Assembly (NCBI GenBank): GCA_036011265.1
Contig: DASCNB010000205.1
Span: forward strand, 1 to 5,205
Origin: CAJXCL01 sp036011265
Lineage (GTDB): Bacteria > Nitrospinota > Nitrospinia > CAJXCL01
Reading direction: 5' to 3'
Length of the DNA stretch: 5,205 nt
Shown: positions 1-4,911 of the stretch, piece after piece
Position numbering within the stretch: position 1 is the stretch's first letter
How the letters are laid out: each line of letters opens with the position of its first letter
Notes under the pieces: generated by a model
What the model was told of the DNA's origin: nothing
Seen by the model: only the letters and a program-made list of their open reading frames with translations
Databases searched by the model: none
Position numbers and translations under genes: made by a program

Positions 1-33
1 ATAATAATATTTAAATTTTAAATAAATTATTAT
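1..33. repeat. AT-only imperfect inverted repeat upstream of the sigma-54-like promoter
   Basis: The left arm ATAATAATATTTAAA (1-15) pairs with the right arm at 17-33, whose reverse complement is ATAATAATTTATTTAAA; the arms differ only by two extra bases in the right arm. The centre lies roughly 95 bases upstream of the predicted transcription start near 111. That is where an enhancer-binding protein or IHF site of a sigma-54 promoter could sit. It could equally be the tail of an upstream terminator or simple low-complexity sequence, because it contains only A and T. A TATAAT lies at 31-36, but no convincing -35 box precedes it. Confidence 0.35.
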
Positions 34-84
34 AATACTGCAATCTATATTTTCTAACACACTGTTTTATTGAGATAATAATTG

Positions 85-100
85 TGGCATTGTTGTTGCT
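85..100 (+). promoter_or_regulatory. Candidate sigma-54 (-24/-12) promoter
   Basis: The sequence TGGCATTGTTGTTGCT matches the sigma-54 consensus TGGCACG-N4-TTGCW everywhere except the CG pair after TGGCA, which is TT here. The invariant GG (86-87) and GC (98-99) are separated by exactly 10 bases, as required. Transcription would start near 111, giving a leader of about 36 bases before the first desulforedoxin gene, with its Shine-Dalgarno at 134-142. Sigma-54 promoters need an ATP-dependent activator bound upstream; the inverted repeat at 1-33 is a possible site. No competing sigma-70 promoter of equal quality was seen here. Confidence 0.6.
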
Positions 101-146
101 TTAAAGAAAAGCAAGAATTTATTAATAAAAAGCAGGAGGTGAAAAT

Positions 147-269
147 ATGGCAATTGCGGGAGAAGCATTTGTTTGTGAAAAATGTGGGAAGATGATTGCT
201 GTTATTAAAACCGGTGGAAATCCGGAAATTCATAGCTGTTGTGAGGTTATGAAGAAAGTGGAATTATAA
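147..269 (+). CDS. Desulforedoxin-like Fe(Cys)4 miniprotein 1
   Basis: This 40-residue protein has the desulforedoxin pattern of a CxxC pair (C10, C13) followed by an adjacent CC pair (C31, C32). In the family these four cysteines hold one rubredoxin-type iron, usually in a cytosolic homodimer, and the protein acts as a small one-electron carrier. The same fold forms the N-terminal domain of desulfoferrodoxin, but here the stop codon follows at once and no superoxide reductase domain is attached. The length is close to Desulfovibrio gigas desulforedoxin (36 residues). ATG 147 is chosen because AGGAGGTGA (134-142) lies 7 bases upstream of it. Compared with the paralogue at 1374-1496 (29 of 40 residues identical without gaps), the CC pair is shifted one residue towards the C-terminus: S30-C31-C32 replaces C30-C31-G32. 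A sigma-54-like promoter lies upstream, and the pirin gene follows after 54 bases with no clear terminator, so co-transcription is likely. The redox partner is unknown. Confidence 0.88.
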   Translation: MAIAGEAFVCEKCGKMIAVIKTGGNPEIHSCCEVMKKVEL

Positions 270-323
270 TTTTTATAAATCAAATGAAAGATAAAGAAGT
301 CTTTACTTGAAAGGATATCATTT

Positions 324-1172
324 ATGAAAAATCAATTGTTAGAAAATATAAAGGAAAGCACCGGTAAAACAGTTAACAAAACGTTAAAGAATGAGGAACC
401 TATTCAAATCGCTTTTTACCCCCCTGAAGCACAGGGAACCGGGGCCTTCGATGGAGGAAGAATTACTGAGTTCAAACCTATTGCTTTTCCTTATGAAGGT
501 CCGACAGTAAGGCATGTAGGCCCTCTTTTTTACTGGGCCTGGGCTTCAGCGAATGGTTATGGGAAAATAGCCCTTCATCCGCACAAGGGATTCGAGATTT
601 TGAGTTATGTGATAGAAGGTGAAATCGGCCATGGAGACACACTGGGCACTGTTAGTAGAGTGAGAACAGGTGGCGCTCAAGTTATGCAAACAGGTTCAGG
701 AGTTTCCCATGAAGAAGAGACCCTGGGAAATCATACCGAATTTTTTCAGATTTGGTTCGAGCCTTTTTTACAAGAAGCTTTTAAGAGAACGCCTACTTAT
801 CGAGAATTTAATCACGAAGCTTTTCCGATCGAAAAAGAGAACGGCGTCACCGTAAAATCCATCATTGGTCGGGACGCTCCTGTATCTATCGAAACCGATG
901 TAATTATGCAGGACGTTTCAATTGATCCAGATCGAAACTACGAGAGGAATCTTGCTGCCGGTCGCAGTCTGGCTATTGTAACCATCAGTGGGAAGGGAGC
1001 TTTAATAGATGAAACAAAGAGCGAAGAAAAGAATATTAAGAGACAAGACTTTGCTGTAATCCATGCAAAAAAAGAAGCAACCTTATCTATTAAAGCGGAA
1101 TCTGATGCTCCATTGCGTCTTACAATAATAGAAGTACCGGCCAAAGTAGATTATCCATTATATAAAAATTGA
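324..1172 (+). CDS. Pirin family protein (bicupin)
   Basis: This is a 282-residue pirin, a two-domain cupin that holds one iron (or other metal) in its N-terminal barrel. The conserved HPHKGFE block supplies H85 and H87, and GVSHEEE supplies H129 and E131. These match the four metal ligands of human pirin (H56, H58, H101, E103), so the metal site is intact. The N-terminal cupin spans about residues 45-150 and the Pirin_C cupin about 190-275. No signal peptide or membrane segment is present, so it is cytosolic. The GAFDGGRITEFKPI and GPLFYWAW blocks before the first histidine mark a longer pirin subfamily than the roughly 230-residue YhhW type. Some bacterial pirins have quercetin dioxygenase activity and others modulate metabolic enzymes or regulators; the sequence does not say which applies here. 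AAGGA (311-315) lies 8 bases before the ATG. It sits between two desulforedoxin genes, which suggests a redox or stress role, but that is inference. Confidence 0.92.
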   Translation: MKNQLLENIKESTGKTVNKTLKNEEPIQIAFYPPEAQGTGAFDGGRITEFKPIAFPYEGPTVRHVGPLFYWAWASANGYGKIALHPHKGFEILSYVIEGEIGHGDTLGTVSRVRTGGAQVMQTGSGVSHEEETLGNHTEFFQIWFEPFLQEAFKRTPTYREFNHEAFPIEKENGVTVKSIIGRDAPVSIETDVIMQDVSIDPDRNYERNLAAGRSLAIVTISGKGALIDETKSEEKNIKRQDFAVIHAKKEATLSIKAESDAPLRLTIIEVPAKVDYPLYKN

Positions 1173-1176
1173 TAAA

Positions 1177-1300
1177 GCGGCCAAGGGGCCGCAACCACAA
1201 TTCGGCATGGAGAGTCGAACTGGACGGATGTTATTGCAATCCGCCCGAAGGGTTGAGGCCATGGAAGACCGAAATCAAATGGAGCTTCCGCTCCGATTAG
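1177..1300 (+). other. Hairpin-dense, GC-richer intergenic block; possible structured RNA or small mobile remnant
   Basis: Between the pirin stop and the second desulforedoxin is a block clearly richer in G and C than its surroundings. It has three successive stem-loops. GCGGCC (1177-1182) pairs with GGCCGC (1187-1192) across AAGG. GGACGGAT (1222-1229) pairs with ATCCGCCC (1239-1246) with one mismatch. GGAGC (1281-1285) pairs with GCTCC (1290-1294) across TTCC, and the stem extends with a bulged G. TTCGG (1201-1205) can also pair with CCGAA (1245-1249), enclosing or competing with the second stem. It could be a 5' leader regulating the next gene, a small RNA, or a short non-autonomous element. 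I recognise no known riboswitch or ribozyme core in it, and it has no plausible coding frame. Confidence 0.35.
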
Positions 1301-1309
1301 TAAACAAAA

Positions 1310-1336
1310 AAAACTTGTTAAAAAAAACAAGATTTT
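1310..1336 (+). terminator. Weak AT hairpin with T run; possible terminator or attenuator
   Basis: AAAACTTGTT (1310-1319) can pair with AACAAG followed, after a bulged A, by TTTT (1326-1336), across a loop of six A. The run TTTT closes the element. It lies after the GC-richer block and 22 bases before the Shine-Dalgarno of the second desulforedoxin. It could end the pirin transcript or act as an attenuator in a leader. The stem is AT-rich, so its strength is doubtful. Confidence 0.3.
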
Positions 1337-1357
1337 ACAGAGTAATAGTATTCAAGG

Positions 1358-1370
1358 AAAGGAGGTGATC
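1358..1370 (+). promoter_or_regulatory. Extended Shine-Dalgarno of desulforedoxin 2
   Basis: AAAGGAGGTGATC is a 13-base uninterrupted complement of the usual bacterial 16S rRNA 3' end (GAUCACCUCCUUU). The GGAGG core at 1361-1365 lies 8 bases before the ATG at 1374. This fixes the start codon and suggests very efficient ribosome capture for this tiny gene. No other gene in the window has a match this long; desulforedoxin 1 has AGGAGGTGA. Confidence 0.85.
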
Positions 1371-1373
1371 TTA

Positions 1374-1496
1374 ATGGCTGCTGCTGGAGAAGTTTTTGTT
1401 TGTGAAAAATGCGGTAACATGGTTGTTGTAATAAAAGCAGGGGGTAATCCGGAAATTCAATGTTGCGGAGAAGCAATGAAAAAGAAAGAGTTATAA
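1374..1496 (+). CDS. Desulforedoxin-like Fe(Cys)4 miniprotein 2
   Basis: This 40-residue protein has cysteines at C10, C13, C30 and C31. The CCGEAM ending of the core closely follows the CCGEDM of classical desulforedoxin, so this copy keeps the canonical arrangement for a single rubredoxin-type iron. It has no transit or membrane sequence and should be cytosolic. It is a paralogue of the protein at 147-269: 29 of 40 residues match without gaps, and at DNA level a 17-base block (TTTGTTTGTGAAAAATG) and the block AATCCGGAAATTCA are identical. That points to duplication within this locus or lineage. The strong Shine-Dalgarno at 1358-1370 and the terminator at 1522-1560 suggest abundant expression of a short transcript. 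No convincing promoter was seen directly upstream, so it may be read from the pirin transcript or from a promoter inside the 1177-1300 block. Its electron donor and acceptor are unknown. Confidence 0.9.
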   Translation: MAAAGEVFVCEKCGNMVVVIKAGGNPEIQCCGEAMKKKEL

Positions 1497-1521
1497 AATT
1501 ACAATTTAATTTATTATAGAT

Positions 1522-1560
1522 CCTGCCTCTTCCCAAATAGGAAGAGGCAGGTAAAATTTT
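1522..1560 (+). terminator. Strong hairpin terminator after desulforedoxin 2
   Basis: CCTGCCTCTTCC (1522-1533) and GGAAGAGGCAGG (1540-1551) form a perfect 12-base-pair stem with the loop CAAATA. TAAAATTTT (1552-1560) follows. The T run is interrupted, but the stem is long and GC-rich. It closes the desulforedoxin-pirin-desulforedoxin group and separates it from the MBL gene, whose own promoter must lie in the 60 bases that follow; I could not identify it with confidence. Confidence 0.85.
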
Positions 1561-1619
1561 CTGCATTAATTTTTCATCGTAACGTAGGGGATCAGATGCA
1601 AAAAATTAAGGAGAAATAA

Positions 1620-2600
1620 GTGAAAAAACTCGTCGCTTTTCTTGTCTTTATCATAATGCTTTCTAACGCAGGGCCGATAGAGGCTGAAGAAAAAAAAGAA
1701 AATCTGGTTTGGGACGCAGGAACCGTTCAGCTGGAACTTGAAAAGCTAGCGGACGGGGTTTATGCGTTTTATCCTACCGACGCTAAGGAAAAAAACCCGA
1801 AAGGATATCCGGTTGCTACGTCCGGTGGTTTTGTTGTTGGTGATAATTCAGTGCTCGTTATCGAATCAATGGTGAACAAACGGTTAGCAAACCAGGTCAT
1901 CGGCTTTGTAAAGAAAGTAACCAACAAACCGATTCGCTATGTCGTCAACACCAGCTACCATGGCGACCATAGTTACGGAAACTATGTCTTCCCTGATGCG
2001 GCAAAGATCATTCAGCACAGTAAAACCAAGGCTTTCATGGATAACAAGGAAGCCTTTGAGGCGGACAAAAAGTTCATGGCCCAATATTTTGGGGCTAACC
2101 GCGGAATTGAAGATGTGGTGTCCCGCACGGCCGACATTATTGTGGACGAAAAGAAAACCATCGACCTTGGAAACAAAAAAGTTGAAATCATGCATCTGGG
2201 TTTTGCCCAAACAGAAGGTGATTTGTTTGTATGGGTCCGTAAAAATAAAGTTTTTTGGACAGGAAATCCTGTTGTCGCAAGTCCTCCGGCTTTGCCCTGG
2301 TTGCTAGATGGAAAGCATGAAGCGGTCCTTGCAACAATGAAAAAGGTCCGCTCCTTTCTTCCCGATGATGCTGTGGTCGTTCCGGGTCACGGCGTTCCTG
2401 TTAAACCTAAAGATCTTGAGTTCATTATTAGATACCTGGAAACTCTCCATCAGGAAGTAAAAAACGCCGTTGAAATAGGAATGACTTTAGAGCAAGCACA
2501 AAAGAACATCACCATGAAGGAATTCCAGGGTTATGCACTCTGGGGATGGGTCCACTCAGGAGTAAACGTCCCAAACACATACAAGGAACTTTCTAAATAA
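1620..2600 (+). CDS. Exported metallo-beta-lactamase-fold protein with an incomplete metal site
   Basis: This 326-residue protein starts at GTG 1620, with AAGGAG (1608-1613) 6 bases upstream. Residues 1-22 form a signal peptide (MKK, then a hydrophobic core, then IEA before EEK), so it should be periplasmic. The MBL fold follows: SGGFVVGDNSVLVIES (68-83), NTSYHGDHSYGN (110-121), AQTEGDLFVWV (196-206), VFWTGNPVV (211-219) and VVPGHGVP (253-260). The arrangement resembles periplasmic hydrolases of the SoxH/quinoprotein-relay type, whose motifs are THxHxDH, HTxGD, TGD and PGHG. Here the first motif histidine is S112, the HTxGD histidine is Q197 and the metal-bridging aspartate is N216. H114, D116, H117 and H257 remain. 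The equivalent of the Zn2 site (D116, H117, H257) is therefore largely kept, while Zn1 keeps only H114. It could bind one metal with altered chemistry, or be a binding protein rather than a hydrolase. The substrate is unknown. The reading frame is full length, so this is not an obvious pseudogene. Confidence 0.88.
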   Translation: MKKLVAFLVFIIMLSNAGPIEAEEKKENLVWDAGTVQLELEKLADGVYAFYPTDAKEKNPKGYPVATSGGFVVGDNSVLVIESMVNKRLANQVIGFVKKVTNKPIRYVVNTSYHGDHSYGNYVFPDAAKIIQHSKTKAFMDNKEAFEADKKFMAQYFGANRGIEDVVSRTADIIVDEKKTIDLGNKKVEIMHLGFAQTEGDLFVWVRKNKVFWTGNPVVASPPALPWLLDGKHEAVLATMKKVRSFLPDDAVVVPGHGVPVKPKDLEFIIRYLETLHQEVKNAVEIGMTLEQAQKNITMKEFQGYALWGWVHSGVNVPNTYKELSK

Positions 2601-2617
2601 AACTCCCTGAAGCAGGT

Positions 2618-2635
2618 ACAAATGATTTTGTTTTT
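2618..2635 (+). terminator. Weak candidate terminator after the MBL gene
   Basis: ACAAA (2618-2622) pairs with TTTGT (2627-2631) across TGAT and is followed by TTTT (2632-2635). The position, 17 bases after the stop codon, is right for an intrinsic terminator. The five-pair AT-rich stem is weak, so this is tentative. Confidence 0.3.
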
Positions 2636-2687
2636 AAAAAATCTTGCAATTTTGGACAGATTGTTGCAGATTGCTATTGAAGCTCCC

Positions 2688-2728
2688 CGCAGCAGCTCTC
2701 TATAGCTACGATAAAGGACAAGGCTGCG
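2688..2728. repeat. Nested inverted repeat in the intergenic region
   Basis: CGCAGC (2688-2693) pairs with GCTGCG (2723-2728), and inside it AGCT (2694-2697) pairs with AGCT (2704-2707) across six bases. The surrounding stretch, about 2680-2765, is richer in G and C than the flanking DNA and carries no convincing gene. It may be a structured RNA, an operator for the following cyclase, or a decayed sequence. The rest of the 232-base gap holds only the weak terminator and the promoter listed separately. Confidence 0.25.
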
Positions 2729-2763
2729 ACAGCGCTCGCTAAGCACTTTCATCAAGACGCTCC

Positions 2764-2792
2764 TTTACGACTTGATAATCTCAAGGCATAAT
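2764..2792 (+). promoter_or_regulatory. Candidate sigma-70-type promoter for the ferredoxin-cyclase
   Basis: TTTACG (2764-2769) matches TTGACA at 4 of 6 positions. It is separated by exactly 17 bases from CATAAT (2787-2792), which matches TATAAT at 5 of 6. Transcription would begin near 2799, about 34 bases before the ATG at 2833, leaving room for the GAGG at 2824-2827. AT-rich DNA gives such matches by chance, so the confidence is moderate. Confidence 0.45.
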
Positions 2793-2832
2793 AAAAGTTT
2801 TCGACATACAAATGGTTGGAGTTGAGGATTAG

Positions 2833-3735
2833 ATGGTAAAAGTAATATATGAAAATGAGGCGACCATTGAAGAGGAAGATTTAAATCTCACGCTCTTGGA
2901 AATGTCATTGAAGCATGGAATTAAACATGCACACATCTGCGGAGGTAAAGCGCGTTGTTCAACATGCCGTGTGATCATATTAGAAAACCCAAATAATCTT
3001 CTTCCTAGAAATTCAGTAGAAACAAGTTTAGCTAAAACAAAAGGTTTTGAATGTAATATCCGGTTAGCATGCCAATCGAAAATTAAAGGAGAGGTGAAGT
3101 TGCGCCGGTTAGTCCTGGATGATCACGATATCAAGTTGGCAGGCAAACCATCACAATCAACAGGCAGGGAAGCTCATATGGCAGTCTTGTTTAGCGATCT
3201 TAGGAACTTTACTGCATTTTCAGAAAACCAGTTACCCTATGATGTCATCCATTTTCTGAATCGCTATTTTTACAGCATGGGCAATGCCATTTTGAAGCAG
3301 AATGGTCATATCGACAAATATATGGGAGATGGCATCATGGCCCTGTTTGGCCTATCTGAATCAAACCCTGAAACAATTTGTCTCAATGCAGTCTCAGCCG
3401 CTTTAAATATGATAGATAAACTGGATTCTCTCAATCAATACGCCGGTAAAGACTGTGAACAAAAATTTAAAATGGGAATTGGCATTCATTTTGGAGAAAT
3501 GATCATAGGAGATGTAGGACACCCGGACAAAATCCAGTTCACTGCCATAGGCGACACTGTTAACATGGCAAGCCGCATTGAGTCTGCAACCAAGGACGCT
3601 CAAGCTTCCATCCTCATTTCTGAAAAAGCCTATTGTCATATCAAAGATAAAATTAAAACAGGCAAAATAATTGAAACTGAACTTAAAGGAAAAGAAGGTT
3701 TGCATAAACTTCATGAGGTCAAAGGGATTCTTTAA
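2833..3735 (+). CDS. [2Fe-2S] ferredoxin-class III adenylate cyclase fusion
   Basis: This 300-residue soluble protein joins two domains. Residues 1-95 are a plant-type ferredoxin with C36, C42, C45 (CGGKARCSTC) and C80 (RLAC), the four ligands of a [2Fe-2S] cluster. Residues about 113-300 are a class III nucleotide cyclase catalytic domain. Metal-binding aspartates are D122 (FSDLRNFT) and D166 (KYMGDG). The adenine-selecting pair is K162 and T237 (FTAIGD), and the transition-state residues are N244 and R248 (DTVNMASR). Every catalytic residue is present, and the Lys/Thr pair predicts cAMP rather than cGMP; activity would need a homodimer. There is no signal peptide, membrane segment or HAMP domain, so the likely signal is the redox state or integrity of the cluster in the cytosol. 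GAGG at 2824-2827 and GGAG at 2818-2821 precede the ATG. It appears to be transcribed alone from the promoter at 2764-2792. The cAMP target lies outside this window. Confidence 0.93.
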   Translation: MVKVIYENEATIEEEDLNLTLLEMSLKHGIKHAHICGGKARCSTCRVIILENPNNLLPRNSVETSLAKTKGFECNIRLACQSKIKGEVKLRRLVLDDHDIKLAGKPSQSTGREAHMAVLFSDLRNFTAFSENQLPYDVIHFLNRYFYSMGNAILKQNGHIDKYMGDGIMALFGLSESNPETICLNAVSAALNMIDKLDSLNQYAGKDCEQKFKMGIGIHFGEMIIGDVGHPDKIQFTAIGDTVNMASRIESATKDAQASILISEKAYCHIKDKIKTGKIIETELKGKEGLHKLHEVKGIL

Positions 3736-3864
3736 TTCCTATCGGCAGCTTTTTGTCAAATGTAGCAGTAAAATAATAAACGCATAATCGATGTGGAAAA
3801 ATATATTAGGATGAGCATTTAAAGTGATCCGAAGTCATTTCAATTATTTTATTTCTATCTAACT

Positions 3865-3893
3865 TTGCTCAGTAAACAGATATATGCAATAAT
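3865..3893 (+). promoter_or_regulatory. Weak candidate promoter for the SUMF1-fold gene
   Basis: TTGCTC (3865-3870) and AATAAT (3888-3893) are separated by 17 bases and match the sigma-70 boxes at 3 and 5 of 6 positions. They lie 25 bases before ATG 3919 in a 183-base gap (3736-3918). I see no terminator hairpin or other element in that gap. The match could be chance in AT-rich DNA. Confidence 0.3.
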
Positions 3894-3918
3894 GGCTGAA
3901 TCTATTATTTAGTGATCT

Positions 3919-4782
3919 ATGAGCTTTTTTAATTGCCTGCCTTCCATGAATAAAACAAAGTTTCAAATAATTATTTATTTAAAAGTTATATTACTAATTT
4001 TTGCTCTTTCATCACCCCTCTTGGCTTCAGACTCTCAAGAGATTAAGATCATTGCAAAAAAGAACAGTGTTTCTGCAACTGACAAGAAGTCGATTGAAGG
4101 TATGGTTTTTATAAAAGGTGGTTGTTTTAAAATGGGAGACACTTATGGGGTTGGTAGTTCAGATGAATTACCCGCCCATAAGGTATGTGTGGATAATTTT
4201 TATCTTGGAGAACATGAGATAGAACAACGGAAATGGCAAGAGATCATGGGAAATAATCCGTCATCTTTTAAAAACTGTGGTGAAGGATGTCCTGTAGAGA
4301 ATATAACCTGGCATGATGTTCAGAAATTTATCAAAAAGCTTAATAACGATGCCGGTATGAGTTACAGGCTACCAACAGAGGCAGAGTGGGAATATGCTGC
4401 ACGAGAAGGAGGGAAAAGATTTGTATGGTCCGGCACGAGCACCTTTAAAAAACTGGAAGACTATGCCTGGTATGAGCACAATTCAGGCAAAAAGACCCAT
4501 GCCGTTAAATCAAAAAAACCAAACTCTCTTGGTCTATACGATATGACAGGTAATGTCTGGGAATGGATTTTCGACCGCTATGATCGTAACTATTACAAGA
4601 AAAATAATCCCCATATTAATCCAAAAGGAGCTTCAAAAGGTTCTGACCGCTTGGTAAGGGGGGGGTCCTGGGTTGACCTGCCAAGACACTGCCGGTCAAC
4701 CTTTCGTCTTGATTATGATCCGCGAGGTAAAGCCTACACAATTGGGTTTCGCCTTGCTCATAGCGCTATTACCAAAAAATGA
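3919..4782 (+). CDS. Exported SUMF1/FGE-sulfatase-fold protein
   Basis: This 287-residue protein has a signal peptide ending near A36 (SSPLLA before SDSQ) and a single SUMF1 (formylglycine-generating-enzyme-like, C-type-lectin-related) domain over residues 60-281. Landmarks in order are MVFIKGGCFKMGD (62-74), PVENITWHDVQKF (125-137), YRLPTEAEWEYAAR (149-162), GLYDMTGNVWEW (205-216), RLVRGGSW (244-251) and IGFRLA (275-280). True FGE uses two cysteines in RGGSFLCHxSYC to convert sulfatase cysteine to formylglycine. Here the first is D253 and only C258 remains, so classical FGE activity is unlikely. C120 and C124 form a spaced pair (NCGEGC) that could be a periplasmic disulfide. Many such exported paralogues have no known function. 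The start is uncertain: ATG 3919 lacks a good Shine-Dalgarno, and ATG 3946 (M10) would give a more typical signal peptide beginning MNKTKF but also lacks one. No sulfatase gene is nearby. Confidence 0.88.
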   Translation: MSFFNCLPSMNKTKFQIIIYLKVILLIFALSSPLLASDSQEIKIIAKKNSVSATDKKSIEGMVFIKGGCFKMGDTYGVGSSDELPAHKVCVDNFYLGEHEIEQRKWQEIMGNNPSSFKNCGEGCPVENITWHDVQKFIKKLNNDAGMSYRLPTEAEWEYAAREGGKRFVWSGTSTFKKLEDYAWYEHNSGKKTHAVKSKKPNSLGLYDMTGNVWEWIFDRYDRNYYKKNNPHINPKGASKGSDRLVRGGSWVDLPRHCRSTFRLDYDPRGKAYTIGFRLAHSAITKK

Positions 4783-4802
4783 TATCCTGACTACCAAACT
4801 CC

Positions 4803-4834
4803 AAATTGCAAATATTTCTCAATATCTGCAATTT
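4803..4834. repeat. 14-bp inverted repeat, possible terminator or operator
   Basis: AAATTGCAAATATT (4803-4816) and AATATCTGCAATTT (4821-4834) pair at 13 of 14 positions across the loop TCTC; the one mismatch is A4811 against C4826. It lies 20 bases after the SUMF1-fold stop codon, which suits a terminator, but no T run follows (AATAATAAC). It also lies 77 bases upstream of the next gene, so it could be an operator for a dimeric regulator. I cannot choose between these from sequence alone. Confidence 0.5.
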
Positions 4835-4911
4835 AATAATAACATTTATCTTGTTTCATGGTCTCTGACGGAGTAAAAAGAGTAACCACAATTATAAGGA
4901 ATGATAAAGTA

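Noticed and set aside
147..269. Truncated desulfoferrodoxin (superoxide reductase)
   Set aside because: The protein ends cleanly after the Fe(Cys)4 domain, the next 54 bases show no superoxide reductase sequence in any frame, and the length fits stand-alone desulforedoxin.
1177..1300. Known riboswitch or self-cleaving ribozyme
   Set aside because: I compared it from memory with c-di-GMP, THF, fluoride, hammerhead and HDV-like cores; only short coincidental matches appeared, so no family is named.
1318..1566. Reverse-strand open frame across desulforedoxin 2 and its terminator
   Set aside because: It reads antisense through a well-supported gene and a perfect 12-bp terminator stem; the product is low-complexity.
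1884..2307. Open frames on both strands inside the MBL gene
   Set aside because: They lie within a gene with clear motifs and a signal peptide, lack ribosome sites, and show no protein family features.
2531..2755. Reverse-strand 74-codon open frame over the end of the MBL gene and the following gap
   Set aside because: It overlaps the MBL 3' end, has no Shine-Dalgarno, and its product shows no recognisable domain; it is more likely a chance open frame.
3919..4782. Genuine formylglycine-generating enzyme
   Set aside because: The first active-site cysteine is replaced by D253 and there is no sulfatase nearby, so only the fold-level name is supported.
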